The translations under genes were made by a program, and so were the position numbers. DNA of 64,000 nt from Channa striata (Eukaryota; Chordata; Actinopteri; Anabantiformes; Channidae), in the NCBI GenBank assembly GCA_033026295.1, contig CM065176.1, positions 10,271,945 to 10,335,944 on the forward strand, in the 5' to 3' direction. Shown piece after piece: positions 27,101 to 39,039 of this stretch (positions are counted from its first letter, which is position 1; the number at the start of each line of letters is the position of its first letter). A model generated the notes under the pieces. The model saw only the letters and a list, made by a program, of their open reading frames with translations. It made no database searches and was not told the DNA's origin.

Positions 27101-30010
27101 TCACTGACACACAGATGTGACCAGTTTGACGCCATAAAAAAAGCCCTTTTCTTGATTATTTAAAGGAGATTTGTTGTTGTTCGAAAGAAGTTTTGAGAAG
27201 GTTCTTCTTTAACTTTAATGGCAAACTTTGGGACTATTGTGAACAATTAAGAACATGAAGAAGCACAGTTTGGGAAGGAAACGACGTGATAGGAGCAAGT
27301 TACCCTTCTGCAGGTGTCCTTGATTGAAGGAACAGGTAGTCGTGGCAGAGAGCTCTGGAAACTGTAGAGCATTGGCTTCCTGCCAGAGAACACCTTCACT
27401 AATACCTGGACAAGAGGTGAAGATAAGGGAGAGGGGAGAGGGCAACAGGATTATAACGAAAGCGCATTTCATCGGAAAATCTGTAGCTTAAGGGGCAAAG
27501 TACAAACACATGCTATGTACACATAATGGCTTCAAAGTAAAATGTCATATCTGACTGAACACATCTTACTGAGTGGACTTTGGACATATCAACTGGAATT
27601 GTTAAACGTTGTTATTAATCCTTAATACAATATTACTTTCTATTTGTCTTGGTAATCCCCTGAGGCAGCGCAAGTTCAGCACAGTATGCGTGAAAAGATC
27701 AGGTAATTATCAGGAGAATTCTCAGCGACTGAGTGGGCATCTTGATGACATTTATATCCTGAGAACAATGCTCATTTATAATCAGACAATAACAACGACT
27801 TAGTGGAGTGATGACATTTGTGACCTTTTGTCAGTAAGGGAGGATACTGAGATTGTTATGCAAATTCAGGAAAAGCAAAAGATTTGGACTTATGAGCTTC
27901 TGTGTACTATAAACAACACTGAAATTTCTGTAGAATACTTTATGTGTCATGTCCTGCCCCTTACACTCTCTACACACATGCTCAGATCACATGGAGTATT
28001 GCAAGTACTGTGCACTATACGTGCGAACTGTGGAGAATCTCCCGACCTGATTCTCCAGATATTCTTTGGAGTTCATATTTGAAAGAGACTTCATACATCT
28101 GGCTCTCACGAGTAGCGATGTCTTTGAACTAAAAATATGGCTGTCTTCTGTACTCAAGTAAAACAATATGACATTTCCACATAAATCTGCTCAAGTGTCA
28201 GAGGAGGACAATCACTGTCTCACCAGCCACAGACGAGTGGACCAGGGCAGAGAGCCATGACGTGCGTGCATCCAGCCATGCCACGACAGTAAACTCTTTA
28301 GGACGCTCCTCATGATCATGATTATAGTGACCCAGAGGCCTGTGCCCACCAGAACTCCTCCAACTATCTTCTGGCTGTCTGTGGACATGTATTGACTTTG
28401 GACAGAGAAACAGAAGAGGAGAGACAAATGGAGTTGAGACCAGGATAAAGCATTGCAACAAGAATCAAACATAAAGAATTTATGAGTGCAATAGACTGAA
28501 AGATTAAAATTTCTTAAACGTGGAAAATATTTTGATTTGTTTACTGAGTGTGGTAAATACATTTTTTGTAGCTCAAATGAAACAAAAACAATTAGACAAT
28601 ACAGTTGGTATATCAGGCAAATTACACAGGTTATATCATTCTCAAACTTGATCAATTTAGAAATCTATAATGGTGTAAACAACACCACCACAGTGGAAAC
28701 ACTGGACAAGGAAGGTCATAAAACTTGCCCTTTGGACATGCTTAGTATAAAGTCAATAGAGTCACAATAAACCATGACGGGGAAATAACACTGTCCATTT
28801 TATCTTGATAGGAATACATACACATACATATAAACACAAATTAACCTGAACTATAAATACTGTGTACACTGTAACCACTATAAATCATTTTGTATTTTGT
28901 AAACTTAGTATCACAGTTTTCTTTTTAAAAATCATAGTATTAGTAACTTAATAAAAATGTGACTGTACAGCAAAATGTTTAAAATACTGGGTCATAACCC
29001 TCGGTTATCTGTAAGAGAGTCGTTATAAGATTTTAATGGTGAGAAAATGTGCAAATTGTAGTAACTAGTTAATTTTAAACAGACATGAATACAGCTCTTT
29101 CGTGTGTTAGATTGCTTTAGAAAAACATTAATAAAAAATCCTACATTAAAAAGAATAATCACAAACAAAGCACACAACAATATGCTAGGACAGCACCTCA
29201 TGACATCAGTGGCCTTACCTGATGGGTACGTGCTGACCCAGTTTGGCAATCAACCCCAGAGAGGGATCTAGCTGTTTATACTTATTGTAGGACATGTAGG
29301 ATGTGACAACTACCATGAACCCAGCCGGGCTGCCTGGGTACACTCCAGTCATTACCCCATTCTGTGGAAAGGTAATTCAAAAGGAGGGTTACAAAGGTAA
29401 CACGGGTTACAGAGAACACGGAATCTACTGGGGCAAAGTTCATAAAATCACTGAGTTCATAACTCGGTAAGTTATGCAAATTACGAGGGAGCGATCATAA
29501 ACTATCTAAACATCTAAACAAAAGGTGAGGAGGAGCGTGTGATGAAAGTGCTAGCAGGTCTTTGGATTTGAGTGACTCAATGCGACTAAACAAAGAACTA
29601 GGCCAAAGGCTAGGGACAAAAAGAACACACAGGAAAGTTACGCTCACTGTTGTACGTGTGACAGCAGGTGACCTTCTAGAATGAGCGGTTAAATCTAAGC
29701 AAACTGATTAAAAAGAAACCGCAAAAATGCAGCGTGCTGAGAACAGAAACTGTTCTACAACAAGGCAACACATTTACCTACGATGGGTCATTCAAGGCCG
29801 AGTCGAGATTTGTGTTCACTGTTAAGAAAGCCATTGGACTTTGCTCATACATACATGCAAAAATCTCACCTTGAAGCGAATGAACCTTTTTTTCCAGGAG
29901 TGGAGGCCAGAAAGGTAGACTTGGCGTAGAGCCTCGTGGCACAGGTGTAAGTCAATGCCATCAGGTGTGACGGTGAACTGGAAGGCCACCGCCTGGTGAG
30001 CTTCTGCCAT
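18108..30010 (-). CDS. cpt1a: Carnitine O-palmitoyltransferase 1, liver type
   Basis: CPT1 is the outer-mitochondrial-membrane enzyme that transfers long-chain acyl groups from CoA to carnitine. It is the malonyl-CoA-controlled entry step of fatty-acid oxidation. Exons, 5' to 3': 30010-29870, 29361-29219, 28395-28224, 27405-27304, 26877-26740, 26602-26525, 24983-24876, then either 24215-24128 or 23649-23565, then 22211-22016, 21412-21224, 21103-20998, 20723-20610, 20323-20159, 19645-19514, 19387-19235, 18641-18528, 18378-18286 and 18191-18108. All junctions are GT-AG and in phase, giving 771 aa (770 with the second alternative exon) against 773 in human CPT1A. The N-terminus MAEAHQAVAFQFTVTPDGID is nearly identical to CPT1A. 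It contains the regulatory N-terminus, two membrane segments (about 53-75 and 108-127) and the catalytic His in GLNAEHSWADAPIV (about residue 474). The start ATG at 30008-30010 has a strong context (GCCACCATGG). Confidence 0.97.
20753..20784 (-). repeat. Perfect 13-bp hairpin next to a cpt1a acceptor
   Basis: The arms GTTAATGTCTAAT (20753-20765) and ATTAGACATTAAC (20772-20784) are perfectly complementary around a 6-nt loop. On the minus-strand pre-mRNA the stem starts 29 nt upstream of the exon 20723-20610 acceptor, the zone where a branch point usually lies. Confidence 0.7.
22669..22793 (-). repeat. Intronic inverted repeat (17-bp perfect arms)
   Basis: GAGCAATGCTTGTTTGA at 22669-22685 is the exact reverse complement of TCAAACAAGCATTGCTC at 22777-22793, with a 91-nt spacer. 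It lies in the cpt1a intron between alternative exon 8B and the next constitutive exon, so the transcript could fold into a stem there. It may instead be the termini of a small transposon relic. Confidence 0.6.
23565..23649 (-). CDS. cpt1a: cpt1a alternative exon 8B
   Basis: This 85-nt exon is a paralogous copy of exon 8A, lying 478 nt downstream of it. It begins LMLLQSIPM and continues CSAQYERMFNTTRVPGVET. The acceptor is ttgcttttcag and the donor gtagag, with the same entry and exit phases as 8A. Relative to 8A it changes W to Y, I to V and L to V, and is one codon shorter at its start. No stop or frameshift is present, so it looks functional rather than decayed. Inclusion of both copies (173 nt) or of neither would shift the frame, which implies mutually exclusive use. 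Confidence 0.82.
24128..24215 (-). CDS. cpt1a: cpt1a alternative exon 8A
   Basis: This 88-nt exon encodes residues 295-323 plus one base. It begins IYLLANKVPL and continues CSSQWERMFNTTRIPGLET, closely matching the human CPT1A segment with CSAQWERMFNTSRIPG. The acceptor is gcgttag with a weak pyrimidine tract, and the donor is gtaaga. It starts in phase 0 after exon 7 and leaves one base, which matches the exon at 22211. Of the two versions it is the closer to mammalian CPT1A, because it keeps the Trp. Confidence 0.85.
25515..25770. repeat. Possible teleost dispersed repeat with a GT tract
   Basis: A GTGTGTGTGTGTG tract is followed by TTTGTGAGGACATTTTGG and TGTTGTGAGGATATT blocks, which resemble a dispersed fish repeat rich in gaggaca units. 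It lies in the 1.5 kb cpt1a intron between exons 26602-26525 and 24983-24876. The boundaries are approximate and the class is unknown. Confidence 0.35.
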
Positions 30011-30034
30011 GGTGGCTACTTCCACGCAGAGTCA
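30011..30034 (-). other. cpt1a: 5'UTR part of cpt1a exon 2
   Basis: A splice acceptor (minus strand ttttcgctcag) precedes 24 nt of leader directly upstream of the ATG at 30010. It shows that at least one noncoding exon lies further upstream, consistent with the donor found at 32512. Confidence 0.7.
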
Positions 30035-32512
30035 CTGAGCGAAAAAAATAATAATCACTTGATCAAGTCAAGAAAAGGCACAAAACCTCACCCAACCCAC
30101 ACTGACTTTATTCTGACTACGATATTTTCTCAGTGTATTTTTATGTGAAAGTATTTGTCGTAAATTCGCGAAAACGTCAGGTTAGCAGCAGGTCCCGACA
30201 AACACTTGTACAATGGCCACAAAGTGAAATGTGGATGAGGCTGGAAGTAAATGTTGAGGCAAAACACAGAACAATCTTATAATGACAGCTCCTGTGACAG
30301 GATTATGAGGAGTAGTCCTCCAAAACACTGCAGGTTAATTCCTACAATTAAACTAACTTACACTCATTTTTTTCCTTACTAGTATTTACTAGTTATTAAA
30401 ATGCTGATAGTTGATAATATCACCAATAGCTGGCATGCTTTATTTTAAGAAATATTGCAAATACAAGGAGTCTTTTTCATAGACTGACCTTATGGGAAGT
30501 TTGTAGATAGTAAACCGACTAGGCTGGTTTGTGTTTGATGACACAAATCAGATGTGCTGCGAGTTAACTGGGTTTTACCACATCTGTGAACTGGTTAGGC
30601 AGGTGTGCCAATTCATCTCGACAAGTGAAAGTGAAAAATTACAAATGAGCTGCATCTTCAATTATCATTTATATATTTTTAAACCTTAAGTGATCCATTA
30701 CATGTTTAAGTACCTTCAAGAGGCATTTTATAATCCATATAATTACATATATGGTATGATGGAAACTGATGTGGCCCAGTGCTGACAAGACTCAGCTACA
30801 TATGACATTTCTGATTTTTGTGTATAAATAAGTTGGATCTATTAAATATCTCCTAGCTTCTGATAGAAGGTATAAACTTGTGGATAAAAAAAAAATATCT
30901 TAGGCATTTTTTAAATAAGCTAAGCAGCCTTGAATTATTAAAACCTACCACCTGGATGATGAAGCTGATGTATTTCCAGGTTGTCAGATACTCAATCTAA
31001 ATATGAGCATCCAACATAATCGACCTAAAACATCTGACATGGGCAGCAGATTGCAGCGCTTGTAAAACTGATGTTTCCACGGTGACGTTGACGTTCGACA
31101 CCTCGTGATAATGTTCTGGTTTTCTCCTGCACAGTTTCTTTTTTTTTCAAATGCTTTGCCGTTTCGTTCGGTTCAAATAAAACACTCTGAAAGCAGGACA
31201 CGTCGCGCCGCCGTCCTCGGAAGGAGCAGAGCAGCATCCATTGAGCGGCGTTCAGCAGTCGGGCCCTTCCCCCAGCTCCGGTCCCGCATCACATGATCCA
31301 CCCTGTGCTGCAGAAACTAGGGGAAAGGTCGCAGCGCTGCGCCGCTTAGATACCGGCTCAACCGACACCGTAGGAGCCGCGTACAGTCGTCTGCCGGCAT
31401 TAATAACCCGCTGTGCTCATAATCAAGTCCACTAAACACATTTGGATGAACTGCGTGTGTCTTTTTTGTTTGTTTGTTTTGATATTACAAAGCAAATCCA
31501 AAACGCTGTCTAACGTTGATTATGTCACCCCTCGAACCCCCTCCCTCCTCCCCCCCTACGTCTTCATGCACATAACGTTGTGCATCTTTGACTCAAACCA
31601 TAACCTCCACGTCATTCATCTTCATAAACCCAGTCTCCAGTTGCCATTATTACATACTTTATTATAACAGTAAAGGCCAACAAGCTGCAAATGTAGGTTC
31701 TATTTGTCTGGTATTTTATCTGGCCTCCTGTCCACGTGGTCTGAGTGAAATGGAGTCACTAGTGTGCAGCCTTGGGGAACAAAAAAATGATAATAATAAA
31801 AAAAGACTGTATGTTTATTTACCACATAACCACAGTTTCCAGTCACATTTAGTTCAATGCAGCGTGCCATCATAACTCTTGTTACTGTTTAAGTGCAAGG
31901 ACACGGACAGCCCACCCTTTATTGACCTTCACTGGCAGGTATCATTTCCATTTTAAAACTAGCATTTGTTAATATAATCATGCAAAGTGCCACTTTGGGC
32001 CGCAGACATAATCTGTTGGATTATTGCTGAATATGTGGGCTGCACATTCATTTCAGACTGTTGTCAGTGAATGACCTTTATTTGGACTTTTGCCTACATT
32101 CACATTGGAAAACATCAACAGATCAGTGATAACCAAGCAAGTCCCTGCCCAGGCGGTTCAACAGGGGATCTAAACACAGATGAGTAAAAACCATAACCGG
32201 TGAGCATTTTAATGCAGATTACGAATACAGGCCTCCTCAACTTATTTAGGAGCTGCCATGTAAAATGAAAAGTAGAACTGATTTTCGAGTGCTACAGGCC
32301 AAACGATCACAAGCCGGGTCTCCAGGAATTGTTCTGTGCGTCACTTAACGTTCGCAGCAGCTCTGAAAACGCACTGACGTTGGCGTGAAGTGCACACAGA
32401 CAGTTTCCTCTGATCGGCCGTTTGAGCCCCGCTGCAGCCATGTTTGCCACTTCCAACACTTTGCAGAGGCGTAACCAAGTCCACGGTTGAGCCAAAAGAA
32501 ATCACTACTCAC
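30035..32512 (-). other. cpt1a: cpt1a intron 1, with an internal CpG-rich patch
   Basis: This is the sequence between the candidate first exon donor at 32512 and the exon 2 acceptor at 30035. It is mostly AT-rich, but 31190-31400 is GC- and CpG-rich (for example CGTCGCGCCGCCGTCC) and may be a second promoter or an alternative first exon. Two TGACGT-type motifs sit near 31085. No coding exon was recognised. Confidence 0.45.
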
Positions 32513-32720
32513 CTGCACTTTCTATCGGAGCAGCACTGACGGAGGGTGTGACACGGAACGTCCGTCGGCGACGACTGTTGTACGCTGTGCATGAATGGGA
32601 GCGCAGGCTTGTGTACACCGCCACACCGCCCGGCCCTCCTGCTACGTCACGTCCCCCCCCCCCCCCCTACGGTGGCCGACGGAAACAGCGCCCCCTGCGG
32701 TGTCGTGGAGGGTTTTATGA
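32513..32720 (-). promoter_or_regulatory. cpt1a: Putative cpt1a noncoding exon 1 and promoter
   Basis: On the minus strand, CGATAGAAAGTGCAG is followed by gtgagtag, a near-consensus splice donor, at 32513/32512. The sequence just upstream is GC- and CpG-rich and contains a CRE-like TGACGTAG (plus strand CTACGTCA at 32643-32650) and a 15-base C-run on the plus strand at 32653-32667. I infer that this is the first noncoding exon and core promoter of cpt1a. The transcription start site cannot be fixed from sequence alone. Confidence 0.55.
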
Positions 32721-34254
32721 CGACAGCAAATTCTGTAAACCGGTGGGAAAATGATCATGCTGAAAATGGCATTTTATGTTCTATTTACTATGTGACCCCA
32801 TTAGACACCATGAGTACCAATTAATAATTGTCAGTAGTCAGTCATGCTGTGTTGCACGGGGCTGGACAACATTATGAACAAATGCATCAGAAAAATAATA
32901 ACTTTACAGTGCGTAAATTCCCCCTGTGGGAAACCCTGTGGCAAAAAGGTTGAGCAATGTATTACAGCAAAGTTGCAAATTTAACAGCGTTTCATCAATT
33001 GTTTTACAGTCGTTACCCTGTGTCCTCACACTTGCTAAAGACAAACACATTCTCCTTCTCGGACTTGGACCGTATAACCTACAGTATTTAAACAAGAAAA
33101 TCACCAAACATTTGTTTTCCTGAATGACAGGTTAGTTTGAGTTTGGTCTGACTAATAACTAAAACGCCAAAGGATGGTCACTGATCCCATTTGCTTTTAA
33201 TTGCCTTCTCCTTCTCTGCTTCAGAGTTTAATCTGATTGAACTTTGATCAGTGAAATGCAAATGTTCTCCATCATCAAGCTGCTATGAGAGAGAAAGAGG
33301 AACTGGCCTCTCGATCAAGAAACAATGTTTAATAAGTGCAGGAGAAATATAAGATGCATTAAAGAGGAAAGAGTACTGTTCAGTTTCACTGAGTATAGGG
33401 ACTGAGATTAAATTACAAATTTGCGAGCAGATTTGTGCATGAATCCGAGCTGCTAGATATTGTTCTCAACCATCTATGGGCCTTGTTAAAAGAATAAATG
33501 GATTTTGAATACAACCACATGTTGCAACATCAGTACAGGTGAACCAATATAAATGTGTTCAAATTTTTAATTTTGGTCCTGCTGACTTAATAGTATGGCT
33601 ATGAATACAACCACATGGGGTGGAACCATTATTGATGTTTTTGCACCAGGGTTTTCTCCAAGGACAAAATCAAACTGTCTGATGTGATAAACCACTATCA
33701 ATTAAGTCTGGTAATAGGCCTGTTTCACATCAGACTGTGATATGTCATATTGGGAAAGTAAATACATTTGGACACAGAGATGCACTGTTGTACATTACAG
33801 GCCAATACTCAGGCACAGGCCATGTTCCACTGTCAGATTTAGATTTTGTGAAACGGACAATAAAATGATCGTTGTGGTGTTTACTACAATAAAACATGTA
33901 CTTTAAGCTTCATTACATGCAGAACAATTGCATAACTGGAAGATGCATGTGATCGCTGAAAGCCACCTGCTACAGCTGCTCACAGACTTCACTGCTGTGG
34001 GATTTGAAGCCATGAACAATTTAAAAATGAAAAAAATACATAAAAGTACAAAAAAATTATTGAATTAATTGTAGATCCATGAATGGCCAGGGTGACATGT
34101 GTATTAGGACTGAAGGCATTGAACATTTTAGAACTGAAAAGTGACAAAAAAGTTGAAAAAAATATTTTACATAATTGCAATTTCCTATGCTGTGAGATTT
34201 GACGCCCTGACTAATTCAACAGTGTAAGTAATGAAAAAACATTTTTTTGCACAC

Positions 34255-34985
34255 GTCAAAGGAGTGGCAGTACATTTCTCTACTTACTTATAAGCATTTT
34301 ACATAAGTAGATTTAATTATGGCTACTTTCACTTTACTCCAAAAATGATTACTTTTTACTCCACTACATTTCTCATGAAAATTGCATTACATGTTACAAT
34401 TATGTCACTTTACACATTTTAAAATAAACCACTTTTTCTTAAAAAAAAAACTAAAAAAACAACGACTCACAAGCAGAACAGGAATTGCTTTATTAAACCA
34501 GGAACAGACAGGTTCCGTGTCAGTTCCTCCTTCCATGGTTTTATTTGACACATTAGGGCCACTGCGCAGTAATTTAAGAGGTTACGTGCGACCATCCGCT
34601 GTGTTTACATGGATTAAATCAGGCGCAAACAGTGAAATGATACATGAGAAGCACATTAATTTCTCCTGATTTATTTTTAGACAATCTGTGGCTGTGTGAT
34701 ACTATACAACATGAGTCATTTAGAAATAAAACTGAAAAAAAGCATCAGATCAAAAAACAGCTTCAACCCATCATTTGTATCTACTACGATTAATGAGTTA
34801 ATGCCCCCAAAGAAAAATTATAAAGCAGTACTGGTAGTTGAGTCCTTTTACTTTAATACTAATAAAATTTACTTTTACTTAAGTGGAAATATCAGTGGGT
34901 ACTTATACCTTTACTAGAGTTCATTTTAGTTTGTGTATTTATAATTACTTAAGTACAGTTTTTGAGTACTTCATCCACAACAGCA
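34255..34985. mobile_element. Relic of an abundant teleost nonautonomous DNA-transposon-type repeat
   Basis: The block carries ACTTTTTACTCCACTACATT, several TACTTTTACTTAAGT-like stretches and ends in TTTTTGAGTACTTCATCCAC. Together these resemble the termini and body of a very common fish repeat made of tact/acttaagt units. Assignment to a hAT-type element is from memory and uncertain. No transposase frame is present and the ends are diverged. Confidence 0.45.
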
Positions 34986-35159
34986 TGAAAGACATGGAAG
35001 ACCGCCTTTCATGTTTTTACACACAGGATCCAGCAGGTGGCATTCCATAAAATAATTTATAAAGATTATTGTACATTAGATATCAATAGCAAAGTCTCTC
35101 CTTACTATGCTTAACATGTTGGAGTTAAAACCCTAATAATAATAAAAATAATAAATTGT

Positions 35160-36195
35160 TTAATGTTTAATGTGGCATTTTCGAAAATGAAAACAATAGT
35201 GGTTGTAGTGCTTTCACACACCTACACATTATAGATTCTTAAATGACCTGTATGACGCCTTATCTCGTTATTACGTGAAACGGATGTCGAAATGATGAAT
35301 TATGTCATAATTATAAGAACATTTCAGAACCTGCCTTAGAATAATCCGGTTTTTCAGATATCTTCAGTATCACAGTAGTTCAATGAGTTTGCAATTCTTC
35401 CAAAACTCTGCAGTAAAACAGAATTGTTGGTAGATAATTAGGTGGAGCAATGTCAATAAATAGGCTAAAAACTGGCCCTCGCTCAAGGTCCAGTTTGCAG
35501 CGGCGTAATTATCCGTATCCATGGCAACACAATACTTCCTGTTTTCTGTGAAGTCTTTGATGTTTAATGTGGCATTTTCGAAAATGAGACGCAGATATTT
35601 AAAATCGCATTCAGCAAGTATTTAACTCGCCTAAACAAAAATGAGAACTAAGAATTAAACGAGGTTATCCATGGCGGCATTGTCGTCTCACATAGTGACA
35701 AATTAATAACCACTATAACCTTTCTACACATCATGGTCTCCGGATCTTTAGAAATAATGAAACAAATGTTTCATAGTGAGAAGAGAAACAGGAAGTGTTG
35801 TGTTGCCACAGATACAGAAAGTTGCACTGTGGGCTTCAACTTGGCCTCTTACATTTAGCAATATTGAATACGCCGAACTAGCTATCAACGGGTCATTGTC
35901 GCCCTTTACCATTGTACGTAAAGAAAACTCGACGAATTTCAACATTTGACTTTATGCTGCGATTTGAACATTTGACATTTCCGTTTTACGTTAGACTTCT
36001 GGAAGTATTGAGATCTGTCAATTAACTACTGTGATGCTTAAGACATTCTTAAAAACCTGATTATTGTAAGCAAGTTTTAAGACGTTCTCATATTCACATT
36101 TACGAGAAACACAAGTCGTAAATATCCGGGTCGTAAAAGATCCGGATGTTGTAATTACGAGAAACGCATCTCGTAATTAAAAGATAAGGTCTCTC
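35160..36195. mobile_element. Fold-back / MITE-like element with nested inverted repeats
   Basis: Several inverted structures are nested here. A CCTTATCTCGTTATTACG stretch near 35258 matches the inverse of the AATTACGAG..AGATAAGG stretch near 36150-36190. ATGGCAACACAATACTTCCT (35521-35540) is nearly the reverse complement of 35790-35815. Perfect short stems occur at 36098-36123 (ATTTACGA/TCGTAAAT) and 36152-36179 (TAATTACGAG/CTCGTAATTA). A 27-bp direct repeat containing GGCATTTTCGAAAATGA occurs at 35164-35190 and 35561-35587. There is no protein-coding capacity. Confidence 0.5.
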
Positions 36196-36599
36196 ACTTT
36201 TTTCTTGGTGAACGCAATACAGTGGGGTCAAATTGATCACAAAATAGATCATAAGGTTTATCCAACAGAGGGCGCCACACGACAATTTGTTTATTGATTC
36301 AATAATTTGCTGGCGTTTGTTTTAAAGTAAAAATATTAAATACCACGAATATATCAAGCTGCAACAGGCTAATTTAACTTAGCATTCGTCAAGTGCATGC
36401 ATACTAACTAACGTTAATGTTAATTCATCGTGTTCCAAGTTATTTGAAGAAAAGGTATCTGCTCGATTATCGCATTTAGGCGTGAACTCGGGCGTTTTGA
36501 ATCTGCTACGAGGATAAAACTCAGTACATGATGGTGACTTACCATCTTTTAGGTCACTTACGGTCTCCGGTGGAACCCCTGCTCAAACTTCGGGTCCTG

Positions 36600-36886
36600 C
36601 TGCTGCCCGTCCGTCTGCGCCGGTGCAGACAGCTGCAGCCAGCCCGCGACATGTGGAGCTGGCCTTGGTGTGGGTGGAGGAGAGGGGGGGTGGGGGCGTG
36701 CGTCCGGGTGCCCAGTGTCGGCTTCAGCGGAGCTAAAGTTCAGTCGACAGTCGGGGACAGCCCAGCAGCACGGCGGTAGCGTTCGCTGACTGCCCCGGAC
36801 AGCGAGGGGGAGAGAGAATGAGAATAGTGGCTTTTGTGACCTGTAGCTACAGCGCAGCAGAAGAGGAAGACAAGTCCCTTGGACAG
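36600..36886 (+). promoter_or_regulatory. usp6nl: usp6nl CpG-rich promoter and noncoding exon 1
   Basis: A GC- and CpG-rich island runs from about 36.55 to 37.2 kb. A consensus donor (CTTGGACAG then gtaagc) ends the likely first exon at 36886. The next exon recognised for usp6nl starts at 46230. The exon contains an upstream ATG at 36818 with 23 open codons up to the donor. Confidence 0.6.
36818..36886 (+). other. Upstream ORF in the usp6nl leader
   Basis: ATG AGA ATA GTG begins an open frame of 23 codons up to the donor. If exon 1 is spliced directly to 46230, the frame continues ATT TTG ACA TGA. Its stop codon then overlaps the usp6nl start codon as ATGA. This arrangement is typical of leaders that limit or re-initiate translation. 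It depends on the assumption that no further 5'UTR exon is inserted. Confidence 0.45.
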
Positions 36887-37949
36887 GTAAGCTAATGCTG
36901 CTCGGCTACCAGCGTCGTAGGACTCACTCAGCGTCCGGATATTTCTCCAGTTGGCGCCCGTGTCTGTAAACGACTTGACGCCTGGTGGTTTTGTCCGGGT
37001 CCTGTGGCGTTTGTACAACTCGCTGAACGTCAAAAACCCGCCGCGAACCGCGGAAGAAACGCGTCCCTGATGATTCCAGCGGCGGGTAACGTTCGGTGTT
37101 TGCCCCGGTGTGCACGTGGTTTGGAATAACGAGTACTCCTATCGGCTCTGATTGTGGGAACTGACGGCGTTTACGGTAAAGCGGGGTTAACATCAGAGAT
37201 CATCTGTGGTGAGGCCAAAAAAAATGACAGCTTCTCTTGGGGAATTTATGATTTTGCATCACACTTTACGGACAGTAAACGGCGCGTCGACCCTGGTGGT
37301 TAATGTGTTTATGGTGGGATCCGCTTCTGTCTTTCATTTTCTGCGTTATCCACTCAAACACGGTGTGTTTCTTTCACTTTTTGATGGGAACGTCTCCATG
37401 TGAAGATAGTTCTGTTTGAATCTTGACATCCACAAGTTCCGCATTCTCAAAGGCAGGTATGAGACAAGTGTCAAAATAAGGAACTCTTCTTGTGATCGAG
37501 ACACAGTTTACAGATCTCGGACGCTCGAGTTTACAGAAGTAGGTCAGTAGCTGCTGTGTATGTCATGCCAGACCGAGCGTGGTCCCCTCTAGAATGTGGA
37601 CTCCGCGTCTCACTGGTGCGGACACGGAGTGTGGCAGACTGCAGACAGTCTGAGTGGAATATCTCCGGCAGTAGCTCTCCTCCTCTGCCAGATGTCTGTT
37701 GCCTATTGTTGGCCATTGTTTTACTGTCCTCTGCCCCCTCGGGTACTTTTTTTCAGTGCAGTGTAGCAGATGCTTCTGAAACATGGTACATATCTCTAAC
37801 CATTTGCCCATATTTTGCACTGGCATTCACTGATGTACACTTAGGTTTTCGTGAATGAATTGGTGTGAGGGTTTTGTGCAGCCTCAGTACAACTCTGCAG
37901 CCATTATTATTTTTTTTGTTTTGTTTTTTTTGCCTAGCAACATACATAC

Positions 37950-38110
37950 ACTGATCAGGCATAACATTATAACCACCTGTGATACTCTGTTTATTGATCT
38001 CAAAAACTGTAGTGGAGTCGCACTGGAGTGCATTATAAGAAGAGGTGGTTCAAATGTTTCGGCCAGCATTTTTGAAAAGAATGAGGTGGACTCCAGTATG
38101 ACTCCACTAC
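37950..38110 (+). repeat. Fragment of a common teleost dispersed repeat
   Basis: CACTGATCAGGCATAACATT followed by ATAACCACCTG is the hallmark beginning of a repeat found throughout fish genomes. The remainder of the copy is diverged. The class is not certain from sequence alone. Confidence 0.5.
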
Positions 38111-39039
38111 CCACACTCTTCAACTACTACTACATAGTAGGATTATCAAGTTTTTAACAGATTCAATCTAAAAACAGAATTGATAACCTTGTAAAAGTAT
38201 AATTCATAGCAGAGCCACTGTATTGGATTATGTTAAATTGAACAATGTTCTGCATGATTACAAGCCAGCAGCATAGGAATAGCTAAACTAAATTTAACTA
38301 AACTAACCCTCTCTGATTTCAGCGAGTTGTTGAGTTGTGATGTAAGCTCTGATTTAGTTTTTTAGGCTGGTAGATAAACATCAGTCAGTAGCATTTGTTG
38401 TTTTTAAGTAAAATTCTGGTGACTGAGACTTTGTCATTTTCTGTTAATCACCACTTGCCTCATTTTGCTGCATCGAAAGGTAATAGTGTTTGTTGATTTA
38501 TTTCCTACATGACGAAATTGGACCTTAATTGCAAACATAAACTCTAGTTATGTAAACAAAACATAATTTTTTTAGAATTAATTTAGATTTTCTCACTATA
38601 ACAAAACATTAATGCCTTACTTTAAGACTTGATTTTAATTCCATCTGTGGTTCACTCATCAATTAGCATTGTCTACCGTAGTGATAGTATTATAGAGGGA
38701 AAGACGCATCAAAAGCCTTTTTGTCCGTCTGAATGGCGGCTTTATGATGGATGACAATGGGCTACAAATGCACCAGTTTCACAAAACAAACCATAAAGCG
38801 AGGCCTTTTTGCCAACCACAAAAAGACAGAACAACCTTTACCGCTGTGTGACTAATGTAATATTATTTTAGATGTTTTAAAAATATAACTGATGTCCATG
38901 TGCCTTCTTGTTGATTCATATTTAAACTGTCCTGAAGCTGATGTCACCACATGTATTGCTGGATAGGCAAGAGGCCATCCTAAACAGGTGGTCAGTCTGT
39001 GATAAGTCTGCGTTCATGTCTGTGTTTGGGCAGAGATTT

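Larger units (their letters stand above)
32721..36600. other. Intergenic spacer between the divergent cpt1a and usp6nl promoters
   Basis: About 3.9 kb without a recognised gene. It contains a short direct repeat GAATACAACCACATG (about 33506 and 33603), a transposon-like block at 34255-34985 and a fold-back region at about 35160-36195. Open frames here are short and look random. Confidence 0.5.

Noticed and set aside
32060..32090. PPAR response element (AGGTCA half-site, GAATGACCTTTATTTGG) in cpt1a intron 1
   Set aside because: Only one good half-site is present; the second half of a DR1 does not match.
32307..32495. Minus-strand 62-codon frame near the cpt1a first exon (MAQPWTWLRL...)
   Set aside because: It lies downstream of the donor at 32512, in the presumed intron, with no splice support or homology.
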